This document shows, one piece after another, positions 33,957 through 43,989 of a DNA stretch of 64,000 bases (positions within the stretch are counted from its first letter, which is position 1; each line of letters opens with the position of its first letter). The DNA comes from Homarus americanus. Taxonomy: Eukaryota > Arthropoda > Malacostraca > Decapoda > Nephropidae. Made by a program: the position numbers and the translations under genes. The stretch lies in the NCBI RefSeq assembly GCF_018991925.1, contig NW_024737042.1, positions 17,131,678 to 17,195,677 of the forward strand, written 5' to 3'. The notes under the pieces are model-generated. The model was not told the DNA's origin. It did no database searches and was given only the letters and a program-made list of their open reading frames with translations.

Positions 33957-36725
33957 AGGTTTAAATGTATACTATACAAACAGCAGGAGCGTTAGAAATA
34001 AAATAGACTTGCTGAGAGAGGTTGTATGTACCGAGAATATAGACGTCACCGAAACTTGGATGAATCTGGCGAGCAAAATTTTTTTATCAGAGTACCACAT
34101 AGAAGGGTACAACCTTTTTCACAACGACAGGGAAGGTAGGAAGGGGGGAGGGGTCGCACTCTTGGTCAAGGATGCATTAAAACGTTGTATTAATAATTCA
34201 ATAAAGGGTGAAATAGGAACCGAGTCTGTATGGGGAGAAATCACGGAAGGAAGAAAAAGACTAATTATGGGAGTGATTTACAGGCCCCCCAAGTCTTGGG
34301 TAAGAAGCAGCTAAGCCCATATGGCAGGAAATGAGTAAGGCAGAAAAATATAACAACCTGTGCATTATGGGGGATTTCAACTTCAGAAATATTGACTGGG
34401 ACAACATTGTAGGTGACTATGAATCTGAAGACTTAATAGACGCAGTACAGGACAATTTTTTGAAACAACTAATTACAGAACCTACTAGAGGTGACAATAT
34501 ATTAGTCCTAGTATTAACAAATAAAGAAAATAATATCAGAGATAACACAGTAGGGGAAGAACTAGGTAACAGTGATCACAGAGAAATCAGGTTCACCCTA
34601 AATTGGGAAACAAAAAACAATGACAATATGGTCAGAGTCCAAAACTTTCGGTTGGCGGATTATCAGGGGTTAAGAAGGTACCTAGGTGAGGTCACCTGGG
34701 AACAGTCACGTCAGTCCCCAGTAGGAAGGGGTGAGGTCATAGATGACAAAACAATTGATCATAACTATAATATATTCACTAGTATACTACATAAAGCACA
34801 AGAACAAATTATACCATACAGAAAAATTTCGTCAAATAAGAATGAGCCAAGGTGGATGACCAGAAAACTTAAACATGACATTGGAATAAAGAAAGTAATT
34901 TATAAGAAATTAAAGGGAGGGGAGGAGCAGCTCAGAAATAGGTATAATGAACTATCTAGGAATGTTAAGAAAAATGTAAGGAAAGCAAAGAGAGACTATG
35001 AAGTCTAAATAGCAAGAGAATCCAAGGCGAATCCCAACGGATTTTTCCAGGTATAAAGAACAAAAGTCAAGGACAAAGTTGGGCCCTTAAAGTCAGGGAG
35101 GAGAGAAGTGATAAATGACAGTGCAGAAATAAGCAAAGCATTGTACAACTACTTCTTATCAGTTTTCACATAAGAAATTTGCGAGGAAATTCCAGAGGTG
35201 GAACTGATATTTAGGGGAAAGGAAGAAGAGAAATTAAAGAATATCACTATCAGAAAAGAGGATGTTCTTAATAGGATAAATAAACTAAAGAAGACAAAAT
35301 CCCCAGGGCCGGATGAAATTTTCCCTCGAGTCTTAAAAGAGTGTAGGGAAAAGATTAGCGGACCCTTCGTAAATTTATTTACAAAATCATTAGACACGGG
35401 AGTTGTGCCAGACTTGTGGAAAGAGGGAAATGTAGTACCCATATTCAAAAAGGGAGACAGAACATCAGCGTCAACTTACCGGCCGATCAGTTTGACGTCA
35501 GTAGTGGGGAAATTTCTTGAATCAATTGTAGCAGATAGCATCCGATCGCATCTAGAGAAAAGCAAATTAATCTACGACTCTCAACATGGGTTTACGAAGG
35601 CAAAATCTTGTCTAACAAATCTGCTGACGTTTTTTAGGAAAGTCTTCGAGGTAGTAGATAATGACGAAAATTACGATGTTATTTACTAAGACTTTAGCAA
35701 AGCATTTGACAGAGTACCGCATCAGAGGTATCGAGGGGAAAGTTTTAAATTGGATAAAATCATGGCTCACCGATAGAACGCAGAGGGTCAGCGCAGATGG
35801 TGATAAATCTGAGTGGGGCCGTGTAACCAGTGGGGTTCCCCAGGGGTCAGTACTAGGCCCACTCTTGTTCATAATCAACATAAACGATCTAGATACTGGG
35901 ATCAGCAGTGACATAAGCAAGTTTGCGGATGACACCAAAATAGGGCGGCAGATTAATTCAGGGCAGGATGCAAATGCATTATAGGAGGATCTAAATAAAC
36001 TGCAGGGGTGGTCTGAAAAATGGCAAATGAAATTCAACACCAGCAAGTGCAGCGTACTTAATATTGGAAGAACAAATAATAACAATGTATACAGCTTTAA
36101 CAACATCAACCTAGAGAAGTCGACTTGTGAAAGAGACCTTGGGGTACTTGTAAGCCCGGACCTACGGCCTAGAAAACAGTGCGTTAATGTTCGATATAAG
36201 GCAAACAGAGTATTGGGTTTGATATCTAGAAGTGTAAATAATAAGAGTGCAGAGGTCTTATTGCAACTATATCTTGCGCTAGTCAGGCCGCACCTCGATT
36301 ATGCGGTTCAGTTCTGGTGCCCTTATTATAGAATGGATATAAATTCACTAGAGTCGGTGCAGCGAAGAATGACGAAAATGATTCCTGGACTTAGAAACCA
36401 CCCATATCAGGATAGGTTAAAGAAATTTAACTTGCATTCCCTAGAAAGACGAAGAGTGCAGGGAGATATGATAGAAGTATTTAAGTGGGTGAAAGGAATC
36501 AATAAAGGGGATATAGATAAAGTTCTTATAATATCCGAGCAGGATAGGACTCGGAGCAACGGATTTAAGTTGGATAAGTTTAGGTTTAGGAGGGAGATAG
36601 GAAGGAACTGGTTCACAAATAGGGTGGTGGACGAGTGGAACAAGCTTAGCAACTTTGTAGTAAGTGCTGGAACACTGGAAAGTTTCAAAAGGAGGCTAGA
36701 TAGATTCATGGATGATAGAGAGTGA
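33957..36725 (+). pseudogene. ORF2 of LINE B3: APE endonuclease and reverse transcriptase
   Basis: Endonuclease motifs in order: TNSRSVRNKID, TETWMN, GGGVALLVKD, GVIYRPP (frame 34009-34314), then MGDFNFRNIDW and GNSDHREI (frame 34331-35008). The linker has MTRKLKHDIGIKK. RT follows with [59 protein letters not shown] and FADDTKIG. The thumb and C-terminus end at 36725. Breaks include stops at about 35006 and 35688, a 26-base deletion near 35727 that removes the segment after motif A, and frameshifts. It is otherwise well preserved. Confidence 0.9.
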
Positions 36726-36810
36726 TAGTAACTCTCGACAGGAGCTGCCATGCACAGGCCAACCGGCCTATTGCAGACTCCTTATTTTCTTATGTTCTTA
36801 TGTTCTTATT

Positions 36811-37310
36811 GGACAGCCAAGGTCACGGTCAACATTTTCTTTCTTACATGCCTCATTGGCGAGTCTATCAGCACAGTCATGATACCTAATTCCAATATGG
36901 GACGGAATCCACACGAATTCAATACGAGAATTGTTCTCACTGGCATTTATCACATTTCTTTTAATATCACATTCAACTTTAGACATTGAACCTGACGGGC
37001 TGTTCGACGATTTCAAAGCACATTGAGTCACAGAATATTACCCCACCTCCACTTACTTTAAGGTAGTCTGTAGCTAAGTAGATTCAATTAGTTCAGTTTG
37101 TGCTGTGCTGGCCCAGTTTGACACTATCATCTCTTTTTCTTTATAAATTACAATTGCACAGCCTGTTCTACTTGTGTTTGTTTGCACAGAACCATAAGTA
37201 AAAGCATAACATTCACTTGATTTAATACTCTCTATGTGTCTGTTAATAGTTTCTAGTGTGACACATCTCATCACATCGGTGTTTAACATTTGCTTACTAC
37301 CAACAGGAGT
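36811..37310 (-). pseudogene. RNase H region of LINE C1
   Basis: Minus frames 37074-37289 and 36798-37031 hold the RNase H start (AFTYGSVQTNTSRTGCAIVIY), the STAQTELIES helix and the late block FVWIPSHIGIRYHDCADRLA. The first catalytic block normally reads TDGS. Here Asp is Tyr (TYGS), while copy C2 still has TDGS at the same place. The middle is frameshifted. LINE B3 cuts the region just after DRDLG. Confidence 0.85.
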
Positions 37311-37753
37311 GTAAATAATAGGAACTGATATATCCAGCCAAGGAGGAATGGCATTAGTGGGTTTGTCTGGGGTGATTGGGTGCTTTTATGAAGCCTTGCC
37401 CCAAAGGGAGTGTTTTGTGGAAGGTTAGCGAGATAGTCGGGATTATTTAGATAGAACATCAACTCAGTTTGAGCTGTATTTTGGGGACCATTGTTCTTCA
37501 AAATTTTGACACAAAACATGGTATTAAGTAGAGCTATCCTCTCAGATAGGGAGGGCAGCCCGAGCTCTTTCCTCATGTTTATAATTCTGGTTGATTTTGG
37601 GCATCCTAGAATGATGGGCATGGCTTTATTTTGCACTACCTCAAGGTTGTTGAGTTGTTTAGGTGGAATAGTCACAAGATGGAGAGCATGATAGTTAACT
37701 ACAGAACGAATGAAGTGAAAATAGAAAGTACGAGCATAGGTGATGTTAATTCC
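37283..37753 (-). pseudogene. RT-RNase H connection of LINE C1
   Basis: Frame 37283-37675 gives PPKQLNNLEVVQNKAMPIIL and SLSERIALLNTMFCVKILKN, the usual thumb/connection of I-group ORF2. It follows the RT frame after a stop at about 37754. Copy C2 lacks this segment through an internal deletion. Confidence 0.8.
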
Positions 37754-39004
37754 TTAGCCCTCGCCAACAAGGGTTTTGAGGGGTTTAATACGCTGCATTA
37801 GTTTGGCACGAAGGTTGTCGACAAAGTTTGCATCATTCACACAACTTCCAAGATATTTATAAGAGCTACATAGTTCCAAGGGCATGCTGTTAATGTTAAA
37901 GTCAAGAGGCAGAGGGTGAGCAGGACGTTGATTGAGGACCCTCGTCTTGTCAACAGATATTAAGAGACCACATTCCACAGTCCTCTGATCAAATACATCC
38001 AGCAAGGCTTTGTGCCTGAGCTTGGTCTGTGTCATAATGCAGATATCATCAGCATAGCATATTACAGCCGCGTTTGGCTGAACTGGAATGTCAGCAATAA
38101 GCGTGTGCATCAGTATATTAAAGAGCATAGGTCTTAACACACCTTCCTGAGGCGTGCCAAGCTCAAATGTTCTCATTCTGGTACTTTTGACTCCCCTAAA
38201 CAGAACACTGGCATACCTGTTGGACAGATAACTCTTTATCCATGTTAGGAGGTTACCTTGGATGCCAAAATTAGCTAGTTGCTCAAGTATAATGTCTCTA
38301 TTAGCTACATCAAAGGCTGATTTAAGGTCTATGAAGGCTTTTTGTGTCTTATCTTTTGAGTGAACAAGATATTCTGCAAAGCATGTCTGTGTGCTGCACC
38401 CGGGCATGAACCCGTACAGATTAGGGGCCAGTTTGTCTTTGACTTGAAACATGAGGTGGTTGAGAACAAATCCTTCAAGGATTTTACACACACAGGATGT
38501 GAGTGAAATGGACCTGAAGTTTGGGGAGTTAGCTTTAGGGATTGGTACTATGTTTACTTGAGAAAGAATACCATGCGTGAGGCTCATTTGATACAGGGCA
38601 AACAGTGGGTGGTTCGGGACGTCATTTAACAATCTCAGGGTGTTATAGGTTATGCCATCCTCACCAGGGGAGGATGATTCACCTTTTATTAGTGCTATTG
38701 TTAGTTCGTGGTGAGTTATAGGAAACTGGTCGGTAAGGTCTGGCGAGGAACAGGCTATTTCAATATTGAAACCCCTATTAATGTGTGTGGTTGTAAGATA
38801 TTGTTGTATGTCAGGAGGCAGGGAAGTGATTTGTGACACACTAGACCATTGGCCTAATAGCAGGTCAGCATATTTTGCAGGGCTGTGATGAAGTTGGACT
38901 CGTGTGGGTGACTTGGTAATGACTCTAATTTTGTTCCACACTTCTGATAGAGTGGTTGTTCTATTAATCCCCTGTAACAATTGTTCCCAATAGGTGTTTC
39001 TCAC
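37754..39004 (-). pseudogene. Reverse transcriptase of LINE C1, 416-codon open frame
   Basis: All RT boxes are present in order: SSSPGEDGITYNTLRLL, NFRSISLTSCVCKILE, LYGFMPGCSTQTC, KAFIDLKSAFDVANRDI (motif A), LGTPQEGVLRPMLFNIL (motif B) and CYADDICIM (catalytic YADD), then YKYLGSCVNDAN. Motif B departs from the usual GTPQGG-LSP at two positions (Glu and Arg). No ATG begins the frame because ORF2 continues upstream across a frameshift at about 39000. It stops after LVGEG. This is the longest intact enzyme frame in the window. Confidence 0.92.
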
Positions 39005-39965
39005 CTGAACCTTTGAGTTAACGAAATGCTGTTAGCTTTGAAGAATGCCAAGAGGTTATCACTAGTTCTATTTTGCTTATAAGTGTTGGCAAGCTGTTCT
39101 ACATTCTCTCCTTCTTTGGTGAGGATGGGGTCATGTGTCCACAGAGGTGGTTTAGTGCTGCCCCCCTTCCTCCTTGACTTAACCCAGGTGGTATAATATG
39201 TGGTAATGACATTTACAAGATCACAGCAAAATTCATCCACTGACCCAGGTGTATATCCAGCATACCATCTGTGGATGTAGCCTTTGAAGTGTAGTTTAAG
39301 ATTATCTGGGATGTTAATTCTGAGCATAGGATGGGGTTCACACTTGGCGTCAGCAACAGTGTATTCAGTAAGTATTACATAATGATTACTGATTAAGTGG
39401 TCTGAGATGACCTTAGTCTTGACATTACTGTCAACTAGGTTATACCCAATCACATAATCAAGTCTGCCCCATCAGATGTGTCACTTTGTCTGTTTCGTAT
39501 ACAATGATATTATGATTATTGAAGTAATTCACGAACACCCTCCCATTAGGGTTACACTGGACATCACCGCGGACAGTGTGACGAGAGTTAAAGTCACCCA
39601 TACACAGCATAGCATTGTTACCTGATGGCTTTGGTAACACGTCCGCTCGCAGCTCATTACACCAAACATAGATGTTATACAGCGAAAATTTACTGTTTGC
39701 TGTCTTTACTGTGAATTGTTGATAGTGAATACTTTCATCATTATAAGCTTTGATCCATTTACAGACCAGATCATTCTTTACATAAGTGAGCAGGCCACTT
39801 CCTGCTCCACTATTGTATGCTGTAAACCCAGCTATTCTGGGTGCAGCTTTCTTCTGGGGCTGGACGTGAAAGGTTCATGTAAACCAATTACATCAATGTT
39901 AAAAACTTGAATAAACCATTGTAGGTCATTAATTCTGCGGTTAACACTCCGGATGTTCCACGAAA
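39001..39965 (-). pseudogene. APE-type endonuclease of LINE C1
   Basis: Several minus frames together give the apurinic-like endonuclease. The start is around FISWNIRSVNRRI (about 39960), then MGDFNSRHTVRGDV (frame 39458-39640) and SDHLISNHYVI (frame 39001-39453), the last two being the catalytic GDFN and SDH boxes. It then passes into the linker up to RT. Frameshifts near 39455 and 39650 break it. Confidence 0.85.
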
Positions 39966-40263
39966 TGAACCTAAGCGTTCGTGTTACTAGTTCCACCTTG
40001 AAATGAGTATAGAGAGTCGTGCGTTGGCTTCATAGATCAACCTGACCAATAAGTTAACTGCTTCAAATTCCTCATCCCCGGAGTTCTTAATAATGCGTCT
40101 CACAGCCCTTATATTCCAGTAGGATTTTTATACACAGGTTCCTTCATTAGTCCCGCGAGTTCCTCCTCCGAAAATATTGGAAGAAGTACAGGGTTATGGA
40201 CAGTTTTCAGACCTGGGGTTATTAAAGAGACCACGCTGGCAGTCTGGGGCTCATTCTCCCCAT

Positions 40264-41696
40264 TCATGATTCCATCACTATCGGTCTCGCATCACTATGA
40301 GAGGAGGCACCAGCTCCTTCAGAAGGTCCACTGACACTAGCACTGCCATTGTTCACTGGTACACTTACTTGGCAGGCTTTAACCTGACCTGCATTGGCTA
40401 ACGAAGGAGAGTCACTGTGGCTGTTGACTTCAGGTGGTGGAGGCGATCCGGCTTCATTGGCATCACTGAGTGTGACCGCTATTGTGGGTGGAGGCGGCCT
40501 CCCAGGACAACTATTGTGCCAGGCCGTCACACCCTCCTCCCTGCACCTGGGACCCTGCCTCCTGGGTGGGGAGGTGTGGCTGTTGATTTCAGGCGATAGA
40601 GGCGACCCAGCAGTGTTGGCGTTGTCGTCACTGAGAGTGACCGCTGTTGTGGGTGGAGGCGGCCTCCTAGGGCAATCTGGGTGCCAGGCCGTCACACCCT
40701 CCTTCCTGCATCTAGGACACTGCCTTCCAAGGGGGGGGGGGGATGCTCTCTCCCCTACCGAGAGGCAGCTTGCTTGGTGGGACAGCTCCTCGTGCCATGC
40801 ATTCCTGCGCACATGCCGCAGGTTGCTGTCTTGTGACAGTATTTCGCCTCATGATTGACCCCGAAGCAGTTGTAGCACACCACAGGGGGAGGAGTCCACC
40901 GACTGATGTTACTAGGGGTACCATACATGCCGAAGAAGCAGTATTCCTCAGGAGGTGGTTCCTTCCTTTTCGAAACAATGATGATCCTACTAAGTTGTGC
41001 ACCATCCTTATAAATTCTTCTTGCTCTGTGGACGCCCGGAAGTAACGGAGCGTCACTGGGTGGGAGTACCCTTGGGGAAGGGGGTGACAAGGTATTCCTT
41101 ATTTTTTGGGGGGGTCGGACAGGTTCATCTCGCTTAATGAGATGTAGTGAGCCGACCTTTCCACCAATGAAGAGTTGGATAGCATCCGTCTCCTATGGGC
41201 CTACATAGACGAAATGAGGGGGGCGCTACCTGGCATGACAACACTCAGCATAGTCTTACAATCTTCCTCATTCAGTACTCTCAACCACTTAATCTTCATC
41301 AAATTGGATGTGTTCTCGGGGAAGGCAAGGCGCAAGTAGTTAAACTGGGGAGCGATGGGAGGGATGCACCTATTGGCTCTACTCTGCTTCCTTCTCTGGG
41401 TCCTCATTTTGCGTTTCTGCTGACGAGTCTTAGACTTCTGAAAGCCAGCTTCAGTGTCCCCATGACTGTCCTCCTCATCTCCTTTGTTTCCTTCATCAGG
41501 AACACCAGCAGAGCGCCGCTCGGCGTCGACTCCTGCCAAGGTTAGATTTAAATGGAATCCAGGTCTTATACACTGGGGCAGAGAGGTGATATGTAGGCCA
41601 GCGGTGTCCGGGTAACAGGGACTTGTGTGAATGGGCTGAGTTGTTTGAAGTGAGCCTTGAGTAACACTTGTAGGAGTTGCACCCAATATTCACCAA
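40264..41696 (-). pseudogene. ORF1 (gag-like, CCHC) of LINE C1
   Basis: Frame 41201-41686 holds the basic N-terminal part (KTRQQKRKMRTQRRKQSR and LRLAFPENTSNL). Frame 40755-41090 holds two zinc knuckles, CYNCFGVNHEAKYC and CGMCAGMHGTRSC (about 40877-40781). Frame 40264-40812 continues with CPRCRKEGVTAWHPDC and a proline-rich tail, in which a 55-residue module is tandemly duplicated. The frameshift between the last two frames falls at a G(12) run (40731-40742). It could be real or a sequencing error. No ATG was found at the expected N-terminus. Confidence 0.85.
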
Positions 41697-42504
41697 CTCA
41701 CTGTTAAATTCCTGTTAAATTCCTGTTCTCACCAACCCAGTATGACCACCGTAGTCACGTGAGACACCACATGAAGTCATTGACACAGGTGGTAAGCGCC
41801 AACCATCAGCGGAACGAGAGGGGGGTGGGGGGGGGGGGCGTTAGGCTGGGAGCCACATGACCAGGGCGGGGAGTAGGCTTCGCTGGCACCAGGCACTGTG
41901 GATTCCGAAGCTGTCACATTGATTACTACACTACACCCACAAATACCAATTACACATGGTCATAGCTCACTGACACTGATGTGAAGTCACGAAGTATAAC
42001 GGGTTATTCTAGTGTGACCGACATCCATACAGAAACGGTGGGCACCGCGGGAAAGACGAGTGTTACAAATCCACAGTCTTGCTGGCGGTACACAGGATGC
42101 CAAATCCACCGAACATTGCCGTTAAAATACATGAAAGAGAGACTGAAGCAACATTGCGGCGAATAGAAAGGAAAAAAAAAGATTATGAACTAAAGGAGGA
42201 GAGTCAATAAGATGAAATGCCTTTGATTCCACCCTATCTAACAATTGGACAGAAGAAGAGCCACCCCAGATATAAGAGCAGTACTCCAAGTTAGGACGTA
42301 TGAATCCCTTATAAACTTGAAGAACTGCTCAGGAGTGAAGTAGCTACGGCATCTGTACAGCATTCCCAGGTTTCGGGAGGCAGTTTTAGCAATGTTGTGG
42401 ATGTGTGACTTCCATGACATATTGGAGGAAATGGTGAGGTCTAGCATAACTATTTTAGAATTTGGCAGAATGATTGCGTCCTGAAATGTGAATGGGGGGG
42501 GGGG

Positions 42505-42881
42505 AGTACAAGTGGTGGTACACTAAGTTCAAGTGATGGCACACTAAGTTTAAGCTGTGGTACACCTGGTTATAAAGTTGTGGTATGCTAAGTTCAGGTT
42601 GTGGTACACTTAGTTCAAGTTATGGTATGCTAAGTTCAAGTTATGGTACACTAAGGTCAAGTGGTAGTAAACTAGGTTCAAGTTGTGGTACGCTAGGTTC
42701 AAGTTGTGGTACGCTAGGTTCAAGTTGTGGTATGCTAAGTTCAAGATGCGGTACGCTAAGTTCAAGATGAGGTACGCTAAGTTCAAGTTGTGGTAAGCCA
42801 AGTTCAAGTTGTGGTAAGCCAAGTTCAAGTTGTGGTACACTAAGTTCAATTTGTGGTACGCTAATTTCAAGTTGTGGTACG
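42505..42881. repeat. 21-bp minisatellite, segment 5
   Basis: About 18 units (CAAGTTGTGGTACGCTAGGTT type) resume right after the 5' end of LINE D1, past a G(11) run. They complete the array that began at 24.3 kb. Confidence 0.95.
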
Positions 42882-42896
42882 TTTGACCATATCGGC

Positions 42897-42931
<35 letters not shown>
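42897..42931. repeat. (CT)n microsatellite
   Basis: A pure CT run of about 17 units. Confidence 0.97.
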
Positions 42932-42933
<2 letters not shown>

Positions 42934-43320
42934 CCACAGTCAACCTTCCCTTCTATGAACCTTAAGTTTCAGTATTTTAATTTCTTTTCTCCTGAAAAAA
43001 AAAATAAGAGATTGACTTTTTTAACTGCCAGACATTATGTAAGAAAACCGTATCAGCTGAATGAGCTAAAATTCGTGACACCATCTAATCATTACTCTGA
43101 ATTTACTGTTTGGGAAACTAAGGACAGATACAACACAAGATGAAGAAAACCGTAGTATAGGAAAGTGACTTTTACGTAGAGTTAACGAGTACCAGTTCTC
43201 TTGCTCCCACCCACCCAAACACACACCCACACCAATCAGGCCCAACCAGGAAAGGGATGGGTTCGGCAGAAGAGAACGAGGAAGAGAAGGGAGTGGTGAA
43301 TGAACGAAATTGAGTTGATG
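42932..43320. other. Spacer, nothing recognised
   Basis: The plus-strand frame at 42874-43143 starts in the CT run and has no recognisable domain. Confidence 0.5.
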
Positions 43321-43736
43321 GAAAGAGAGGGGAGGAGGGAGAAGGAAGAGAGGGGGGAGGAGGGGAGAGGAGAGAAGGAGGAAAGGGTGGAGAAGGAAGG
43401 GTAGAGGTAAGGAAAAAAGAGGGGGAAGGAGGGTGTGGAGAATGACGGAGGGGGGGATGAGAGGAGGGAGAAAAGGAGAGGAAGGAGGAGTGAAGGGAGA
43501 GAAAGAGGAGATGGGAGGGGAGGGGAGGTGGAAGAGGAGAGGGATGGGGAGGAGGGGGGGGAGAAGGAGGGAAAGTAGAATGAGGTGAGTAGTAGAGAAA
43601 GAAGAGGATGATTACATTAAGGAGGGGATGAGTAAAGAAAGAAGAGGAGAATCAGAGAAACGAAAAGGAGAATAAAGGGAAAATAGAGATGAAAGAGAAG
43701 AAATAGAGAAAGAGAGAGAGAGAGATAAAAGTCGTA
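43321..43736 (+). repeat. Purine-rich tract of about 415 bp
   Basis: The plus strand is almost all A and G, with very few C (for example at about 43446). The first 66 bases (43321-43386) contain no pyrimidine. GGGAGG and GAGGAG words dominate, and an (AG)n run closes the tract. Such homopurine DNA can form triplex structures. Confidence 0.9.
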
Positions 43737-43905
43737 GTCCGGGTGAGATCAAGATCTTAATAACTCTGCTTCATTACTTCACCTCCCCTAACCTCTTACC
43801 CAGGAGGTGATCACCCTGTGTTACCTCAGGGACACCCTAAGATGACCTGCACAATGATCTCCACCATACACTACACCTACCACTCTTCACCACAGAATAC
43901 ACGAA

Positions 43906-43935
43906 TACACACACACACGCACACACACACACACA
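43906..43935. repeat. (AC)n microsatellite
   Basis: An AC run with one G interruption, followed by a short (ACT)n. Confidence 0.95.
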
Positions 43936-43989
43936 ATACTACTACTACTAATTTGCTGTCACTCGGAATCGAGTATAACGATCATCCAG

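Larger units (their letters stand above)
32685..36810 (+). mobile_element. LINE B3, near full-length CR1/L2-like element
   Basis: This is the reference copy of family B: 5' UTR (32685-32744), ORF1 with coiled coil and SGNH-type esterase motifs, ORF2 with APE endonuclease and RT, then the 3' UTR and a TTCTTATGTTCTTATG tail. It interrupts the RNase H region of C1. The C copy at 53720-54769 shows the uninterrupted sequence CTGTCCATTGCTGTACTT at that point. Only three or fewer bases differ at the junction and no target duplication is evident. A 222-bp antisense B fragment lies in its ORF1. Size without that fragment is about 3.9 kb. Confidence 0.92.
29977..41994 (-). mobile_element. LINE C1, near full-length I-group LINE containing further insertions
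   Basis: Minus-strand order: 5' UTR (41994 to about 41700), ORF1 with CCHC motifs, APE-type endonuclease, RT, RNase H, a 3' UTR with 95-bp repeats, and a poly(A) seen as T(11) at 29977-29987. The whole is bounded by the 6-bp duplication TATAAC (29971-29976, 41995-42000), a clear target-primed insertion signature. Removing E2+B2 (30141 to about 32095) and B3 (32685-36810) leaves about 5.9-6 kb, normal for I-group LINEs. Several frames are broken. Confidence 0.9.
29794..42482 (-). mobile_element. LINE D1, CR1-like, split by LINE C1
   Basis: D1 consists of 29794-29976 and 41995-42482 on the minus strand. The right part encodes thumb-region sequence (TISSNMSWKSHIHNIAKTAS, CRSYFTPEQFFK, and in a shifted frame SSVQLLDRVESKAF). 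The left part encodes the C-terminus around FFPHTAKLWN and HFK-, followed by an A/T-rich tail. Comparison with copy D2 at 63721-64000 shows that TATAACGGGTTATTC is continuous in an uninterrupted copy. D1 is therefore split exactly there, with TATAAC on both sides. The 21-bp array flanks D1 on both sides. Confidence 0.88.

Noticed and set aside
36798..37289. Stand-alone RNase H gene
   Set aside because: It is continuous with LINE C RT upstream and with the ORF2 C-terminus across the B3 insertion.
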